A stretch of DNA of 60,000 nt from the NCBI GenBank assembly GCA_914767715.1, contig OU612065.1:9860001-9920000 (forward strand). The letters are read 5' to 3'. The notes under the pieces were generated by a model. The model was not told where the DNA came from, searched no databases, and saw nothing but the letters and a program-made list of their open reading frames with translations. The DNA is from Membranipora membranacea. Lineage: Eukaryota; Bryozoa; Gymnolaemata; Cheilostomatida; Membraniporidae. Below are positions 1-12,800 of the stretch, piece by piece (the stretch's first letter is position 1; every line of letters begins with the position of its first letter). A program made the translations under genes and the position numbers.

Positions 1-3000
1 GTATGAACTAAAAAAGGCTGAAGAGAGAGCGGAAGCCTTGAAGTCATTAGACAAGCTGAGGACCAAACTTCAGGGCAAGCGGAGCAACTTAGCCTGGGCG
101 GTTGTGGCTCAGAAAGAGGCTGAGCATGAGAAGATGGTGGCAAAGGCTCAGGGTCTACAGAAGAAGCGGCCAAAGATCGAGGACAAGTTAAGAAAAGCAA
201 AGGTTTGTAAAGCCCTAATACACAAGAACCTTGCTATGAGAACATTTCGGAACCTATGATCTGAATACATATATTGTGGCTATGAGATCACAATCGCTAT
301 GGTCCCATGTTACGATTTCGGTAGTAATCACCCCATGGAATTGACATTAAAGTCAAATTCTGATTGTGTTGAATGACTTTTTTGACGGAGGGGGGGGGGG
401 AATACACATACCGTGTTGAATCTATCAATATCCTAATAGGCGGCATGGCTGAATGGTTGGCATGGCTGAGTGGTTGGCATGACTGAATGGTTGGCATGGC
501 TGAATGGTTGGCATGGCTGAATGGTTGGCATGGCTGAATGGTTGGCATGGCTGAATGGTTGGCATGGCTGAATGGTTGGCATGGCTGAATGGTTGGCATG
601 GCTGAATGGTTGGCATGGCTGAATGGTTAGCGCGACAAAGCATTCTAAGGGTCTTGCCGCGGAAGATCCGGGTTTGATTCCCGGCAGAAGTTTTTTCCAT
701 CATGGAAATTGTTAGCATTCATAATTCAAAATCGAATTAAACCACAAATTCGAGGCATGGGACCATAGTGAGTATGTGTTCCTGAACATCAACATCAAAG
801 AATCGCTTCTGGGAGCTTTGTAATTGAAAACATTTTGTAATGATGATTGTAGCAAGGAGTTTTTGCTCCCAGATTGTAGGCCTAAAAGAAGAGATTCAAT
901 GCCCAACGTTATGAGCATGTTTCGAAAACTGACACCGCACAAATAAGTTTTGAGACAAAAAGCTCTGTATGTTTTTGGCCACCCCTAAAATCTATGTGAT
1001 GGTCTTCATGTTTTACATCTCAAAGCATAGAGATTTATGAATTTATCACGAATTCGGCTCTGGCTTTATATTTAAACTTGTGGCCTTTATGTTGACCATT
1101 CTCCACTACTGAATAGTGATATATGACACAATGATTATTTGAATGCTTTGATGAAGTTGACAGGGAGGTGTGAATTGCCTCATCAACATCAACACTGAAC
1201 ATTAAAATAAGCTTGCTGAATACAAAAATAGGTAATTTTATGGCCTTAGAAACACACTGGCGATTATTGCAAAGCAAATCGTCAAAGCAAAACCAACACA
1301 TGTTTTATATATATTATATTTTGTCGCAAAATATAATCTTTGCAGGAAGATGTTGTGGCTGCAAATGAAAAAAAGACAGAGATTGAGGAGAGAATTAAGG
1401 CGATGGCTTGTAAGTAATTAAATAAAAGGTATTGATTACATGACCTGTTTAAAAAAATTGCAACATTGTCTGGCTTGATAGCAGTGTTATTATCACTTTT
1501 GTTTGATCATTTTTTTTAAATAGGAAAAGTGCGTCTTGTTTGTTGTATAATGGTAACAAACTCAAGCTTTTTATCTCAGCGGACACAGGCAAGTTCGAAC
1601 CAGAGCGCCTCCAATTAAAGACAGAGCACAACCAGAGGAAGCAGGCTACAAGAACTAAAATAGATGCAGCCAAACAGGTCCAGAAAGATCTGAGACGAGT
1701 AGAGGGAGAGAAAAAACTGATGCAGGACCGAGTCACAGAAATTCAAGCTAAGTTAGTATTGATGCTTATCTATGCGAGCCTACATGCAGTTTTTTTAGTA
1801 ATAAGAATGATGAAATTATACCTCTTCTCCAGGACAGTTTGTTTGCGTCATAACACCCAGTTGCTTTCTCTGCAATCAATCTTACATATGTGCTCGGCAT
1901 AGATTTCGCAATCACAGAGAGATATAAGATTTTACTGATGTTTAAAAATGTAGTTCACAGGATGATCGATCTGCTCAGCTGAGAGAACGAGATGAGAAGA
2001 TTGAGAGGCTCACTAAGAAGTTCAGAGACATAGAACAGAACCACGCTAATACCAAAGCTCAGATGAATCAGGCAACGCAATCACTATCATCACTCACAGA
2101 GAAGAGAAATGAACACGCGTATGTGTATAACTACCTGCTATCAGCGTCCAAACACAGTAACAATGGTTGATGAGAACTTGTGGCTGGTGCAACCAAATGC
2201 ATTACAGCAAAATATTTATTGCATGCTGGTTATTGCTGCCAGAAACATTACTTGGGCAAATAAAGATTAACAAATTTTTTGGAACTTGCTTCCTTGCAGT
2301 AGATGGTGCAAAGATAATATCTGTGTCTCAATCTCATGTAGAAAGCCTCATTACCCCTACTGAGTATAGGTTGAGATATAAGGCCATATGGGTTGCACAG
2401 GTTCAAGTCCAGGTTTCCAGATTAATATACTTTACAGGTCAAATGTTGGTGAGCTTGAGCGCATTAAGAAACAACGTCAGCAGAAAATAGCCGAACTGGA
2501 GAAAGTTCGTAATAATAAGACAGCCAGGTTTGGTAGAAATATTCCAGCTCTACAGGAAGAAATTGAAAAACTGGTAAAAGCTGGTAGATTCAAAAGGCGA
2601 CCTTACGGACCTCTGGGAGCTCACATTACGATGAAGGATATGAACTATGTCCTCGGAGCTGAGAGAGCACTCGGTAATACGTTTATTTTGTTATCCATGA
2701 AATCATTTCCTTCACCACCTTTTGTATGGTCCTGATTTTGAAATCACCCTGATTTATTGTTTTACAGTGTGATGGTTTTCCTGTCTATATAAATAAACTG
2801 CATTACCGTTGAATCTTGTCTTGACAACATCCTCAACTGTTTTGACGAAGATGTTAAGTCCTTTCAATGGAACCAGAGGGATTGGGGACACTGCTGAAGT
2901 GTAATTATTATCTTACTTTGTGCCAGTATTACTATAAAACTATCATACCTCCGTTGCTGAAGCCTCAACTACTAATATTGCTTAGTCTTCTTAATCAAAG

Positions 3001-6000
3001 ATCTGGAATTTATGAGCACGATTATTTTGTAGGCGGACTGATGTCTGCGTTTTTAGTGGATAACTTGGCTGATAAGGATCTTCTGGAGGCTACTAAGAAG
3101 AGATTATACACTCCTGGTGAGAGACCTCCTGCAGTGATACACTGTAAATACTCTGACAGGCGTCACGATATCCAGAGAGACAGAGCTCAGACCAACCATC
3201 CTACGCTTAGTGATCTTATCAACATAGATAATGATCATGTGTTCAACTGCATTGTCGACGAGGTATCTATATGTGTTGTGCAATTTTGTTGGTAAAAATC
3301 GTTATATTCTTTTAATGTTCAGATTCGTGTTCGATAATCATGTTTGAACTTGAAGGAGACCAGAAAACAACAATGTATTTCACATGAGGAATCAAAAGTT
3401 TGATTTTACGGCGCCGTATTGTTTGTAAGGGAGAAACTGTAACGTGCTACCGGTTTTGCTAAAACTCTGCCATGCCGCTCGCAATATTAACAAGTAAGGA
3501 GAAGTCTTCATGCAGATAACTTAATTCACGGCAAACACTTTGTTCACAATTATAGGTATCCCCTCAGAATATGGTGTTGGTGTTGGATCCCACACAGGCT
3601 AGACAGCTGATGGTTCGCTCACCACCTGCCAAAACTTATGTGGTAAGCATAGAGTAATAATTGAATCTGTGATTATAAATTGAGTTTTGCATGGCTAATA
3701 AGCTCTACTTTATAACTTGCCCAACTCACACTAATGTGGTGACGCTACTCCATCCTAAAAGCACATTCTTATTCCACATAGGTGAGTTGAGATTTTGATG
3801 CATACGCTTAAGTTGGGCAACATGTGTTGGGAAGTCCATTGAGGATATCTTGATATGTTTTTAGTGTTATGATCGTAAAGGAGATGAGATTAGAGGACCA
3901 GAGCCTTTCACAGTATACAGTAACAGTAAGACTAGAGCTAACTTTCTCAGTGCCAATGTTGAGGAAGATATCAGGTTAGTACGAGTCCTACAGAGGATTG
4001 GAAAGGGTGTCTGAATGGTTTGGGTTGGATGACAAAATTATATATCTATTACCAATTTTAACAGTAAGTCCGCAGCATACGCTTGCCAATTTGTTGAACG
4101 TTATTCAAGGATCAAGAGCATCAGTATTATGTGCCCATACATTTAATTCACAGGATTGCGGGTCTGAGCAAAGGACTGGCCTTGTCATTCTCATCATGAT
4201 CACAACCAGATGATTAATCAAGTTAGTTATAGCAAGCATGATGTCTCAGCTTGTTGTGTTGTGTGTTGGGTTTTGTATGCAAAATTTATCTACTAAGTAT
4301 CTGACATGAACTCCCTCCTGCTCCTTATAGTATATGCGCTGTTGGCTCGATTTGTCGACACAGACAGGCTATCACAGTATTTATAAATGAGGCTGTTTAT
4401 ATTGGTTTATTTTATTATAGAGTAGAAACTCAGCAATTGCTCAGTGTGAGCAAAGAACTCACCTCCACACAAAAAATGCTTGATAAGGTTAAGCTAGAGA
4501 TCACAAAGACTCATTCGGATGCTAACAAGCACAGGAGTCTGGGTGATTCACTAGAGAGACAACTCAGAAAATATCATAAAGTGAGTAGTAGCTGCTGATA
4601 TGGCAGTTAGTTTTATAAAGTGTGTGTAAATAGAGAGATCACAAGTTCCTTTTTTCATCACAATGTTGTATAATTAGTGATAGATCATTGTTATAAGTGG
4701 ATGCTTAGTTTGTACAACGGAAGTGTCTCTAAGCAGCAAAGGGTAGCCAGATAAAGACATATATCTATATTTTGATCTCTATCTCTATAGGATATAGAAG
4801 AGTTGAAGAATCAGGTGATTGAAGAAGAGACCACGGAGGACGTTGACGCTCTTAAGAGTGATATCGAGAATCTGCAGGATGAGGCTGAGAAGTTCAGAGC
4901 TAATCTGCAGCAGGCTAAGCAGCAGCTCGATGAGTGTAAGGCTGCAGAGAAGGAAGTCGAGGAGAAGCTTGCTGCGGTCTGTGCCCGGATACGAGAGGCT
5001 AATCATAGTATCGACCCACTCAAAGTAAGGGCACTCAGCAGACTCTATGGTGTGCTCTCACTTTTTGATACTGTGCTTGCGCCAATAGATACAGGTTGAG
5101 TCGGGGATGCATACATAGATGGACACACAATATACTTAAAACTCCACAGTATGATGTAGGTTTATTTAGGAAGGTGGTTAATTTGCAGTTCAAACTCCTG
5201 CGGTTCAGGAATGCCTTGACTTTGTCATACACCAACAGTGTGTTCAAGTGAAGACAAGATTTTCGCACAGTTTTTCATACCGTTGTTGTTGCTTCTTCAT
5301 TTGCAGGCAGAACTTGGACAAGCAGATGAAGAGATAGACATAGCTACTAATTCTGTGAATCATTATGACAAACAGCTGAAGGATTGGGACTCAAAAATAG
5401 AGACACAGGAGACTGATATGAATAAGTTTTATGCAGAGGAAATTGAGGTTAGTGTGACCGGAAACATGCACAGTGTTGATGGTAGCAGTCAATAAAATAT
5501 GATAATGACACCTCACCTACATACCCTACAAAGTCAAGTGAATTATTTTGGGCATCCTCAACACACATGAAAAACGGTATCATAATCACAATCACTTCAG
5601 TGTACTCAAAAGTTATGTGGGAAACAACTTGATGGCCCACTACACGCCTCCATGTACTGGTTGTTGAGTTTCATCGTAGATTTGAGTCGTGTAGTGTCAG
5701 TTTCTTATGTAGAGAGATATTGGCATTGCATCACAAATGTCACAGAGAGTGGAGCCGAAGAAAACACCTCAGTTACTACAGGTTGAAATAAAGAAGATAG
5801 AGACTCAACTAACGAGAGAAGAACAGTTGTAAGTAACATGTCACCTGATCTAGGAGCTCGGACAATGTGTCAACATCATCCTTTTCTATTAACACCATCA
5901 GAGTATTATGACACTGCTCATGACCTTACATTGATCCATAATTCACTCATTGCTTCCGCCCACAAAACATATATCAAGGAGTTCACATAGATGAAAGGGC

Positions 6001-8067
6001 GAGGTGACTATCATGTCTTGTCTGCCCCAAATAAAAGATGTGTATTACTCACATAAGAGTAAATTTACATGACATTTATTTCCAGTAAATCTTATTGGTT
6101 ATATAGTTGTTTTCAGTTAAAGATCGAGCAGGCTGCCTCTGTCATTTAGTGATTGTTTTATGCTCAACAGCTCAAGTCTGTGTGGGCATGAAATGGGTTG
6201 AGTCAAAGATCTAATGTCTTATTTATAGGAAAGGAGATGCTGATGAGATTCGAGCACAAGTAAATAGTCTGACAGAAAGGTATCACCACGCAAAGCAGCA
6301 GCTTAAGCAGTGTCAGTTATATCGTCAGGTGAGCTCAACTTAATCACTATACCTTCCCAGGATCATTGATGTCAGTCCTAAGTTCACATTAAATGTTATT
6401 CACATTTTTTTATATATATTATGATGATAAAGCTGGTGGAGATCTGAATGCATATAGTTTCTAACTTGTAGGTTATGAAGATCTCACTTCATACGCGACG
6501 GGAAAACATGTTCAAAATAAAAGTCAGCACAGGCAGCACGACCAAGCTGTTCTTTGCTACGCTCTTACACAATAGAAATTATGATGGAAAGCTCGAAATG
6601 GACCATGACGAGCAGAAACTTGAAATAAAGGTATTCTTGGTCTTTCTTTTTGACATAACATAAACTAACCATCAAGACTAACTGAAGATGAGCTTCTCAT
6701 TTTCTCTGTGTAGACCATAGAAATTTTGATAAGATAATTGGAGATGAGCACAAGCAGTTTTATAACTGAAAGGTGACACTTTAGTCTGTGTGTCATCAAT
6801 TATGACGGTGTACACTGGATCAGGAATTTCCATCCATATACTAAAACTTAATAATATTAATTACTGAACTTATATTGATAATGTATATTTATTGAGTTTC
6901 CACAGTTAATCTCAATAACAATGGGTTGCTTCCAGGTTCACCCATCTTCTGATCAGAATGCCAGTAACAGAGACCTAAAAGGTTTGTCTGGAGGAGAGAA
7001 GAGTTTCAGTACTCTGTGTTTTATGATGTCTCTTTGGGAGTCGGTGCATTCTCCCTTCAGATGTATGGATGAGTTTGATGTCTTCATGGTAAGTCCAACT
7101 TTGTGCTAGATATGATTAAATAAATCGCTATAATTATAAAAAAAAGAGAACTGTGTTGTTAATTGTTTGAGTGTGATAGTCAAAATCCCTATGTTCATAC
7201 TGAACACACAGTGAACTCGCCAATATTTCTAATGACATGTTACGGTGAACTGGGTTTACTGGTGGGTGATGAAAAGCTGGAAACTAATGTCTCACTCAGT
7301 ATATGCTCATATAAGCTGCTAAACTTAATAATTCAGCCCGTTCAGTCTTCTGCAAGAGTGAGCATTGCTGGCATTGCAACATGGTGACTGAATCAATTTC
7401 TTGTGTTTTTTGTATGCACAACTCTATTTAGTGCAAATAGATGCATTAAGGTTTTCCTTATTTTTGGAGACACTGGCCTTAGCTTTTCATTCAAGTGGTC
7501 ATATAAAACCTTGGCATGAAGCAGTTAATATAAAACAGTGCATTTGGCATGAAATTTTACTTTTGCATTGGTGCAGCTTACTTTTGGATATAAATTACAG
7601 GATATGGTTAATAGAAGAATCTCAATTAAGATGCTGCTTGAGTTCGCGAAGACAAATCCGCGACATCAGTTTATATTCCTCACTCCTCAGGATACAAGGT
7701 AGATCTTTGTTTCTCTCACATAAGTGTATAATGAGCTACTTGTGTAACTTACAGTTGATTGCAATTTTCAATCAATATTTGTTCATAAACAAATAAAAGC
7801 ATATCAGTCAAATTTCATAGGGTAGAAGAAATCAAGTGTTCCTGTTGTTATTAGAGACAGTAAATTTATGAAGCTGGTTTTCTCCTATGGAAGGCCATGG
7901 AACCACAATAAGGCGTATCTTACTGGATAATCTGGACATTCCGTCACACTGTATTGGAACCTTATATCTGATTTTAGTTTGAAGCTGTCGCTATTTTCTC
8001 TTGTAGTCAAGTAGAGGTCAACGATTTTGTACATATATTCCGTATGCCTGATCCTGCCAGAGAGTGA
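1..8067 (+). CDS. SMC6: SMC6, structural maintenance of chromosomes protein 6 (5' partial, 17 exons seen)
   Basis: SMC6 pairs with SMC5 in the nuclear SMC5/6 complex, an ATPase that handles recombination intermediates and replication stress. Exons I place: 1-202, 1346-1409, 1580-1755, 1961-2118, 2438-2673, 3033-3262, 3556-3642, 3865-3974, 4421-4580, 4791-5024, 5307-5447, 5713-5828, 6229-6328, 6472-6630, 6936-7088, 7601-7698, 8007-8067 (stop TGA). Phase is kept at every junction, giving about 827 codons. In order they encode coiled coil, the SMC6 hinge (2438-3642, with RFGRNIPAL before it), a second coiled coil rich in E/K/Q, the ABC signature LSGGE at 6984-6998, then Walker B/D-loop DEFDVFMDMVNRR split by the intron between 7088 and 7601, and the short tail RMPDPARE typical of SMC6. 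The Walker A half and roughly 270 N-terminal residues lie left of the window. The family assignment is very secure; single exon edges are predictions. Confidence 0.95.
442..628 (+). repeat. 17-bp minisatellite, 11 units, in SMC6 intron
   Basis: Unit GGCATGGCTGAATGGTT is repeated head to tail from 442; ten full units precede the unit at 612-628, which is also the 5' end of a tRNA-like sequence. Units 2 and 3 carry single changes (GAGTGG, ATGACTG); the others are nearly identical, which points to recent expansion. Because 17 is not a multiple of 3, all three frames stay open on the minus strand, producing false ORFs. Confidence 0.95.
612..696 (+). ncRNA. tRNA-like sequence (class II, Leu/Ser-like) or tRNA-derived SINE head
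   Basis: The sequence has an A-box-like TGGCTGAATGG (616-626), a long variable arm that can pair GGTCTT with AAGATC around a GCCGCGG loop (about 650-668), a T arm with a perfect 5-bp stem CCGGG/CCCGG, a B box GGTTTGATTCC (671-681) and a T6 run (691-696) able to end Pol III transcription. The 3' end cannot pair with the 5' GGCATGG, so there is no acceptor stem and it is not a working tRNA gene. A tRNA-derived SINE head or a decayed tRNA copy are the two readings. Confidence 0.6.
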
Positions 8068-9833
8068 GATGGTTAAGTTGCCACTTCTTCTGACTGCTCC
8101 ACATGTGTCTATTGCCTCCATTCGGAGAATCTGACTTGGAAAACTTACATACCGGACTGCTGCTCCGAATAAGATTGAAATAAAGTATCATTTAACTCTT
8201 ATAGTACTAAGATTACATCATGTTTATGAAATCATGGCTGCAATCAATGTGGCCACATTTGTTTATATTGCTGTAATAAACAAACTACTTCAAAATTTGC
8301 TCTATTTTGAATTGGAAAGACAGGAGAGGAGGAATTTTATACTAACGAAAGAGGACTTTCATTTGTTATCTTAATCAGATTTGTTTAGGTATATTATAAC
8401 CCTAGTTAGGTGTAGTATAACCGCTTACCATACTAGCTCCATTTTAGTATCCCGGGAATATTACTTCGAATCTCTGTATATATTTCATAAGCTCATCTCA
8501 ATCTGCCCAAAATAATATATTTCTAAGTTAAGTTAAGTTTTTCCTGGTAGTATCCCTCTACTACGTAGTCTGGATAGGCTGGTACGGGACAGAGCGTTTG
8601 TTCAGTCAAGGAGTTAAAGTCTTTAACTCCTTGGTTCAGTCAAGCATTCATTGCATTGTGTTATATCTTGACTTCAATAGGAAGCATTTATTAGTTTATA
8701 GCGTTGTACATAAATTAAATACAGTTTCAAATTTAAATTCAAAAGGTTACATACTGGCCTAGTGTTGTAAGCATGATCTTAAGCTCTCTCTGTTTTTCTT
8801 TGCACAAGTTTCTTCAGCACTATTTTCTCTGTTTGAGAGGCTTTGCAGAGATAATCTAAGTCAGATTGAAAAATACTTGTCTGCTGCTAGGATGATAGAT
8901 CACCATAAAAATTGTAATAAAATGAGGTCCAACATTAGTACTTTTTCACATCCTGGTCATGTATCGCTAGCATAGAGCTGTTTGACGTGAGGTTAATTAA
9001 ATTATTCTCAGCCTCCAGATGGACATTGCGGCCGCTAACGACCGCCTACGGCCGCGATCGCCATCCCTAGCGCTTTTAAGGGCTGGCTGTGACTGCACCC
9101 ACCCGATGAACATCTGAAGGCAAGTATATCCATCTGTGCCGTCCTTAAGAGCAGAGGTAAGAGAGACATATCGTCTCAATCCGAGAGGATTTAATCTGGA
9201 TCAGATTCCCATCTCGAAGGTATGAATCCATCTCAGCAAACATGGTGGTATTTATACCAATTTTGTATCCGAGGTCTGAGCAAGGAGTTAGAGGTCCGAG
9301 CAGCTGAGCACTTCCCCCAGAGAATTATGTTCTGACACTGATCTAAGAAGTTGTCTACCATTTAAAATAGCAAGTTTGTGATTTTGGGCTAACAAGTGGG
9401 ACAGTCAAAACTTGTCGCGCCCATAGGCCGCTCCTGCAGTGGAAAAATCCCATTCATTGAGAAAGGATCATTGGAATTTCCCGGGCAAAGCTCATTAATA
9501 TACAAGATGATGGCTAGCCCATTAACTAAATTATATCCATGAATATACCAGCATCAACTACTTAAATTAGGTTGATTAGTAAATAAGATGTATGAAAACT
9601 TAATTTTAAAGTGCGTTCTATAGAGAAAGTACGTTAATTTGGGTATGGTAGAGAACTATTTTGTCAGATGTGGGAATGTGAGGTGGTTTATTTTGGAAGT
9701 GTGAGATTGTCGCGCCTGTTGAATAGAGGGTCGATACTACTGTCCATAGAAAGTTACAGAAAATGATTGAACAAAATAATTATGCTGTCTACTAATTCTT
9801 TTGGTAGCATTTAGCCAGCCTTATATCCACATT
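8068..9833. other. Intergenic region between SMC6 and ATAD2
   Basis: No exon with splice-compatible coding potential was found. It contains the SMC6 3' UTR, a small hairpin at 8607-8633, a GC-rich island near 9027-9075 with GCGGCCGC and GGCCGCGATCGCC, and, at its right end, the presumed ATAD2 promoter and 5' UTR (an acceptor-like TTTTGGTAG just before 9808). Confidence 0.6.
8607..8633. repeat. Small perfect hairpin (13-bp arms, 1-nt loop)
   Basis: CAAGGAGTTAAAG and CTTTAACTCCTTG face each other around a single T. The hairpin is flanked by a short direct repeat TTCAGT (8601-8606 and 8635-8640). A related CAAGGAGT/ACTCCTTG fold-back lies at 55914-55934. Confidence 0.7.
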
Positions 9834-12800
9834 ATGGTCAGTGACAGATATCCAAGGAGGGATGGTGGCAGGAGACAGGCATTGACACAATCAAATGGGG
9901 CACAACACCATGGTACAACTGAGAACGAACCCTCTGTTCAGTCTGCTGCTGCTGAAGGTAAGGCCATTGCAACCAGCAGAAGGTCCACCAGAAGTAGGAG
10001 AGATGATCATGACTTGTCTGAGTGCAGTCCACCTAATGAAAATTCTCATGCAGTACACACTCGGCATAGTGGGAGGAGCTATCCCCCACCAGCACTAAAT
10101 GGTGTCTCTCCAAGACAGGAGCCTATAAGTGTGAGAAGGAGCTCAAGGAGAGGAAATCAAGTGGATGATGAAGTGGGAACAAAACCAACTGTCAAGGTTT
10201 GTAATGGACACAATATCATTGATTTGAACGTTATGTGCACAGTAATTACAAGACTTTTCAAGCAATAACTGCCTGATACAACCAAGAGATGAGTTAGTAA
10301 TTGTTGTTTCGATCAAGACGGAAAATATTACAACCATACAATCATATCAACAATGGCAACACTGGTGTTGATTTACTTTTGCAGGAAACGGATTCCCCAA
10401 AAAACCGATATGAGGAGAGGAGAACCACGCAAAGATCACAAAGGTACCTCCACCACAGATAGTGTAGAACGGTTACAGTACAGCATTATCCTAAATATCA
10501 ACATCGATTAAAAAATGACAATTGCTTACTTTCTGCCTATCAGTGCCGCCAAATGTTATAGATAATGTCGTGTGAAAATCTTTCTAAGCAGAGGTGATAT
10601 TCAGGAGAGTGAAGAAGAACATGATCATCATGAAGAACATAGAAGAAGCTCAAGACAAAGAAAGTCTGTGTATTCCTCTTATAATGAGGTTAACATTACT
10701 ACCCCTTATACATGGAAAAGAGGTAGGAGGAAAGATACAGATTCACCAAGAGCAGATCAGGTATGAACAAGGAACAGCATCACTACTTTGTTTATACGCA
10801 ACCAATTTGATATTACATGTTCTGTGGGTGGGTCCACAAAGTTTGAACCATGCATCTCTAGCAGTTCTCCCAGCTAGGTGTGATCAGATTGTGATGTTGG
10901 CAGTTTCCAATTGAAAGCTGTCTTGGCTACATGTCTCAGATGCATAATGTCTTAAATCATTGAACTGTCACACATCCCTTATAGGAGCATGATGAAGAAG
11001 ATGGGAATATGGAGACTATGGACATGTATACAAGAGTGAAGAGGCAAAGGAGAAAGATAAAACGTGACATGTACGGTATGCCTCTTCTAGATCAGGAAGA
11101 AGAAAAGTCTACTGAGGATGAGGAGACTGAAGAGGAGGAGGGAGATGGAGAGGAGGAGGAAGAAGAGGTGAGGTGGTCTCGTGTGTTATCACTAAATTTG
11201 GGATTGGTTTGCTATAAGTGAATCCGCCCATGCTTCCTCAAGAAACCAGGTCTAGGTGTAGGGATGGCAGAAACTCAGTAACTGGTAATGTGACATGATT
11301 ATGATACTGTGACAGCACATAATAAGATTTTTTTTGTATTTGCAGGAAGGCGATGAAGGAGAAGAAGCAACTGGAGGACAATATAATTTGCGTCAAAACA
11401 AACCTAGAACTAAGTTGTATGAGGCTCCTCCTGTTGGTGAGTTTTTTCTACTCATTTCTACCCGTTTGTAACAACTTATGCGCAAAATTTTTATTTTATA
11501 TTTTGCAGTCTTCCATTTATTTAATTCAGAAGAATAAACCATGTGTGGATAATTATTCACCCTGATTTTTTTCCTTTTGTATGTTTCTTTATCAGTTATT
11601 TATTTGGTATTTATTGATCGAATTGTAGAGAGAAAATCACGTCACAACTACTTCAAGGAGACCCCACCGAAGAGAAAGTACAAAGAAAGAAGCGAAATCA
11701 AATTTAAAAGCCCTGCTCATCGACATAGAGAGTAAGATTGTCATCGAATTTTATCCTTATTTGCCTCTTGTTCCGACGTCTCGACGCATCTTGTCCGTTT
11801 CAGTTTGCTGAACAATTGTTCCAAGATGCACAGTTTACTGGATGTGAGCTGGTACTATGGTATTCAAAAATTGCAAGTGCTTCTTGTGCTTGCCATGTCC
11901 CTCAAATCTTCATCTGACACTAAACATTTGATTATAGGAAGAGCAGACGAAGAAGAAGAAGGGCTCAGCATAGAACCTCCTCTACCTCCAGTAGCTCTAG
12001 TGGCAGTGAGAGTGAAGATGAGAGAAGATTCGCTCGCAGGAAGAGTAAAAGTATGGCCAAGGCTAGACAGAGGTAGGAACCAGGAACACTTCCAAACTCG
12101 CATTTATTTCTTGTCTTCGGTCCAATTTATTTCCAGCATTTGGTTTTAGCAATCAAATTCTGAAACATGAGCTGAACTCGGCCTACCGCCTTTAGACCTC
12201 CTCCCCTATCTGATGGAAAAATAGAAGCTATTACAAATCAATTGTAATTGATCAAAATTATCCCCTCCACAGTGATATACAGCCGAATATCTGCACACAC
12301 ACCCTCAGAGTCAGGCGGCTGACTTAAAATAGTTTTTTATCATGTATGCTTTATACTGTTTGATCAGTTTTCCTCCTGCATTTGTATATGTCAGAAATTA
12401 TCTTATCTTAACCATAGTTATGGTCCCACTTAGGTAAATGTATGTTTTGGCTATTTCTTTTTAGATGTTTACCTATGAATTTAGCACAGAATGAGCTGAC
12501 CCATGTCATGAAGGACAGACAGAAGATTGGAGCAAGTCTAGCTGATATTGATCCCATGAGCCTTGACAGATCGGTGGGTACTTAACTTGTATCATGATTC
12601 ATCTATGCTTTGCTTTGATGAGAGAAAGATACTATCAGTAGGGCTTTCAACAATTACCTCTACTATAATATATATTCTCATTTTATTTTATAGATAACAT
12701 TTGACAGTGTAGGTGGATTGACTGAGCACATACAGGCACTGAAGGAAATGATAGTGTTTCCTCTTCTCTATCCAGAAGTTTTTGAGAGATTCAAGATTGC

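Noticed and set aside
297-718. Two minus-strand frames rich in FSHANHSAMPTIQPCQ-type repeats
   Set aside because: They are translations of the 17-bp minisatellite in two frames; no splice or family support.
2399-2416. B-box-like GGTTCAAGTCC in an SMC6 intron
   Set aside because: No A box, D arm or acceptor stem at the right distance.
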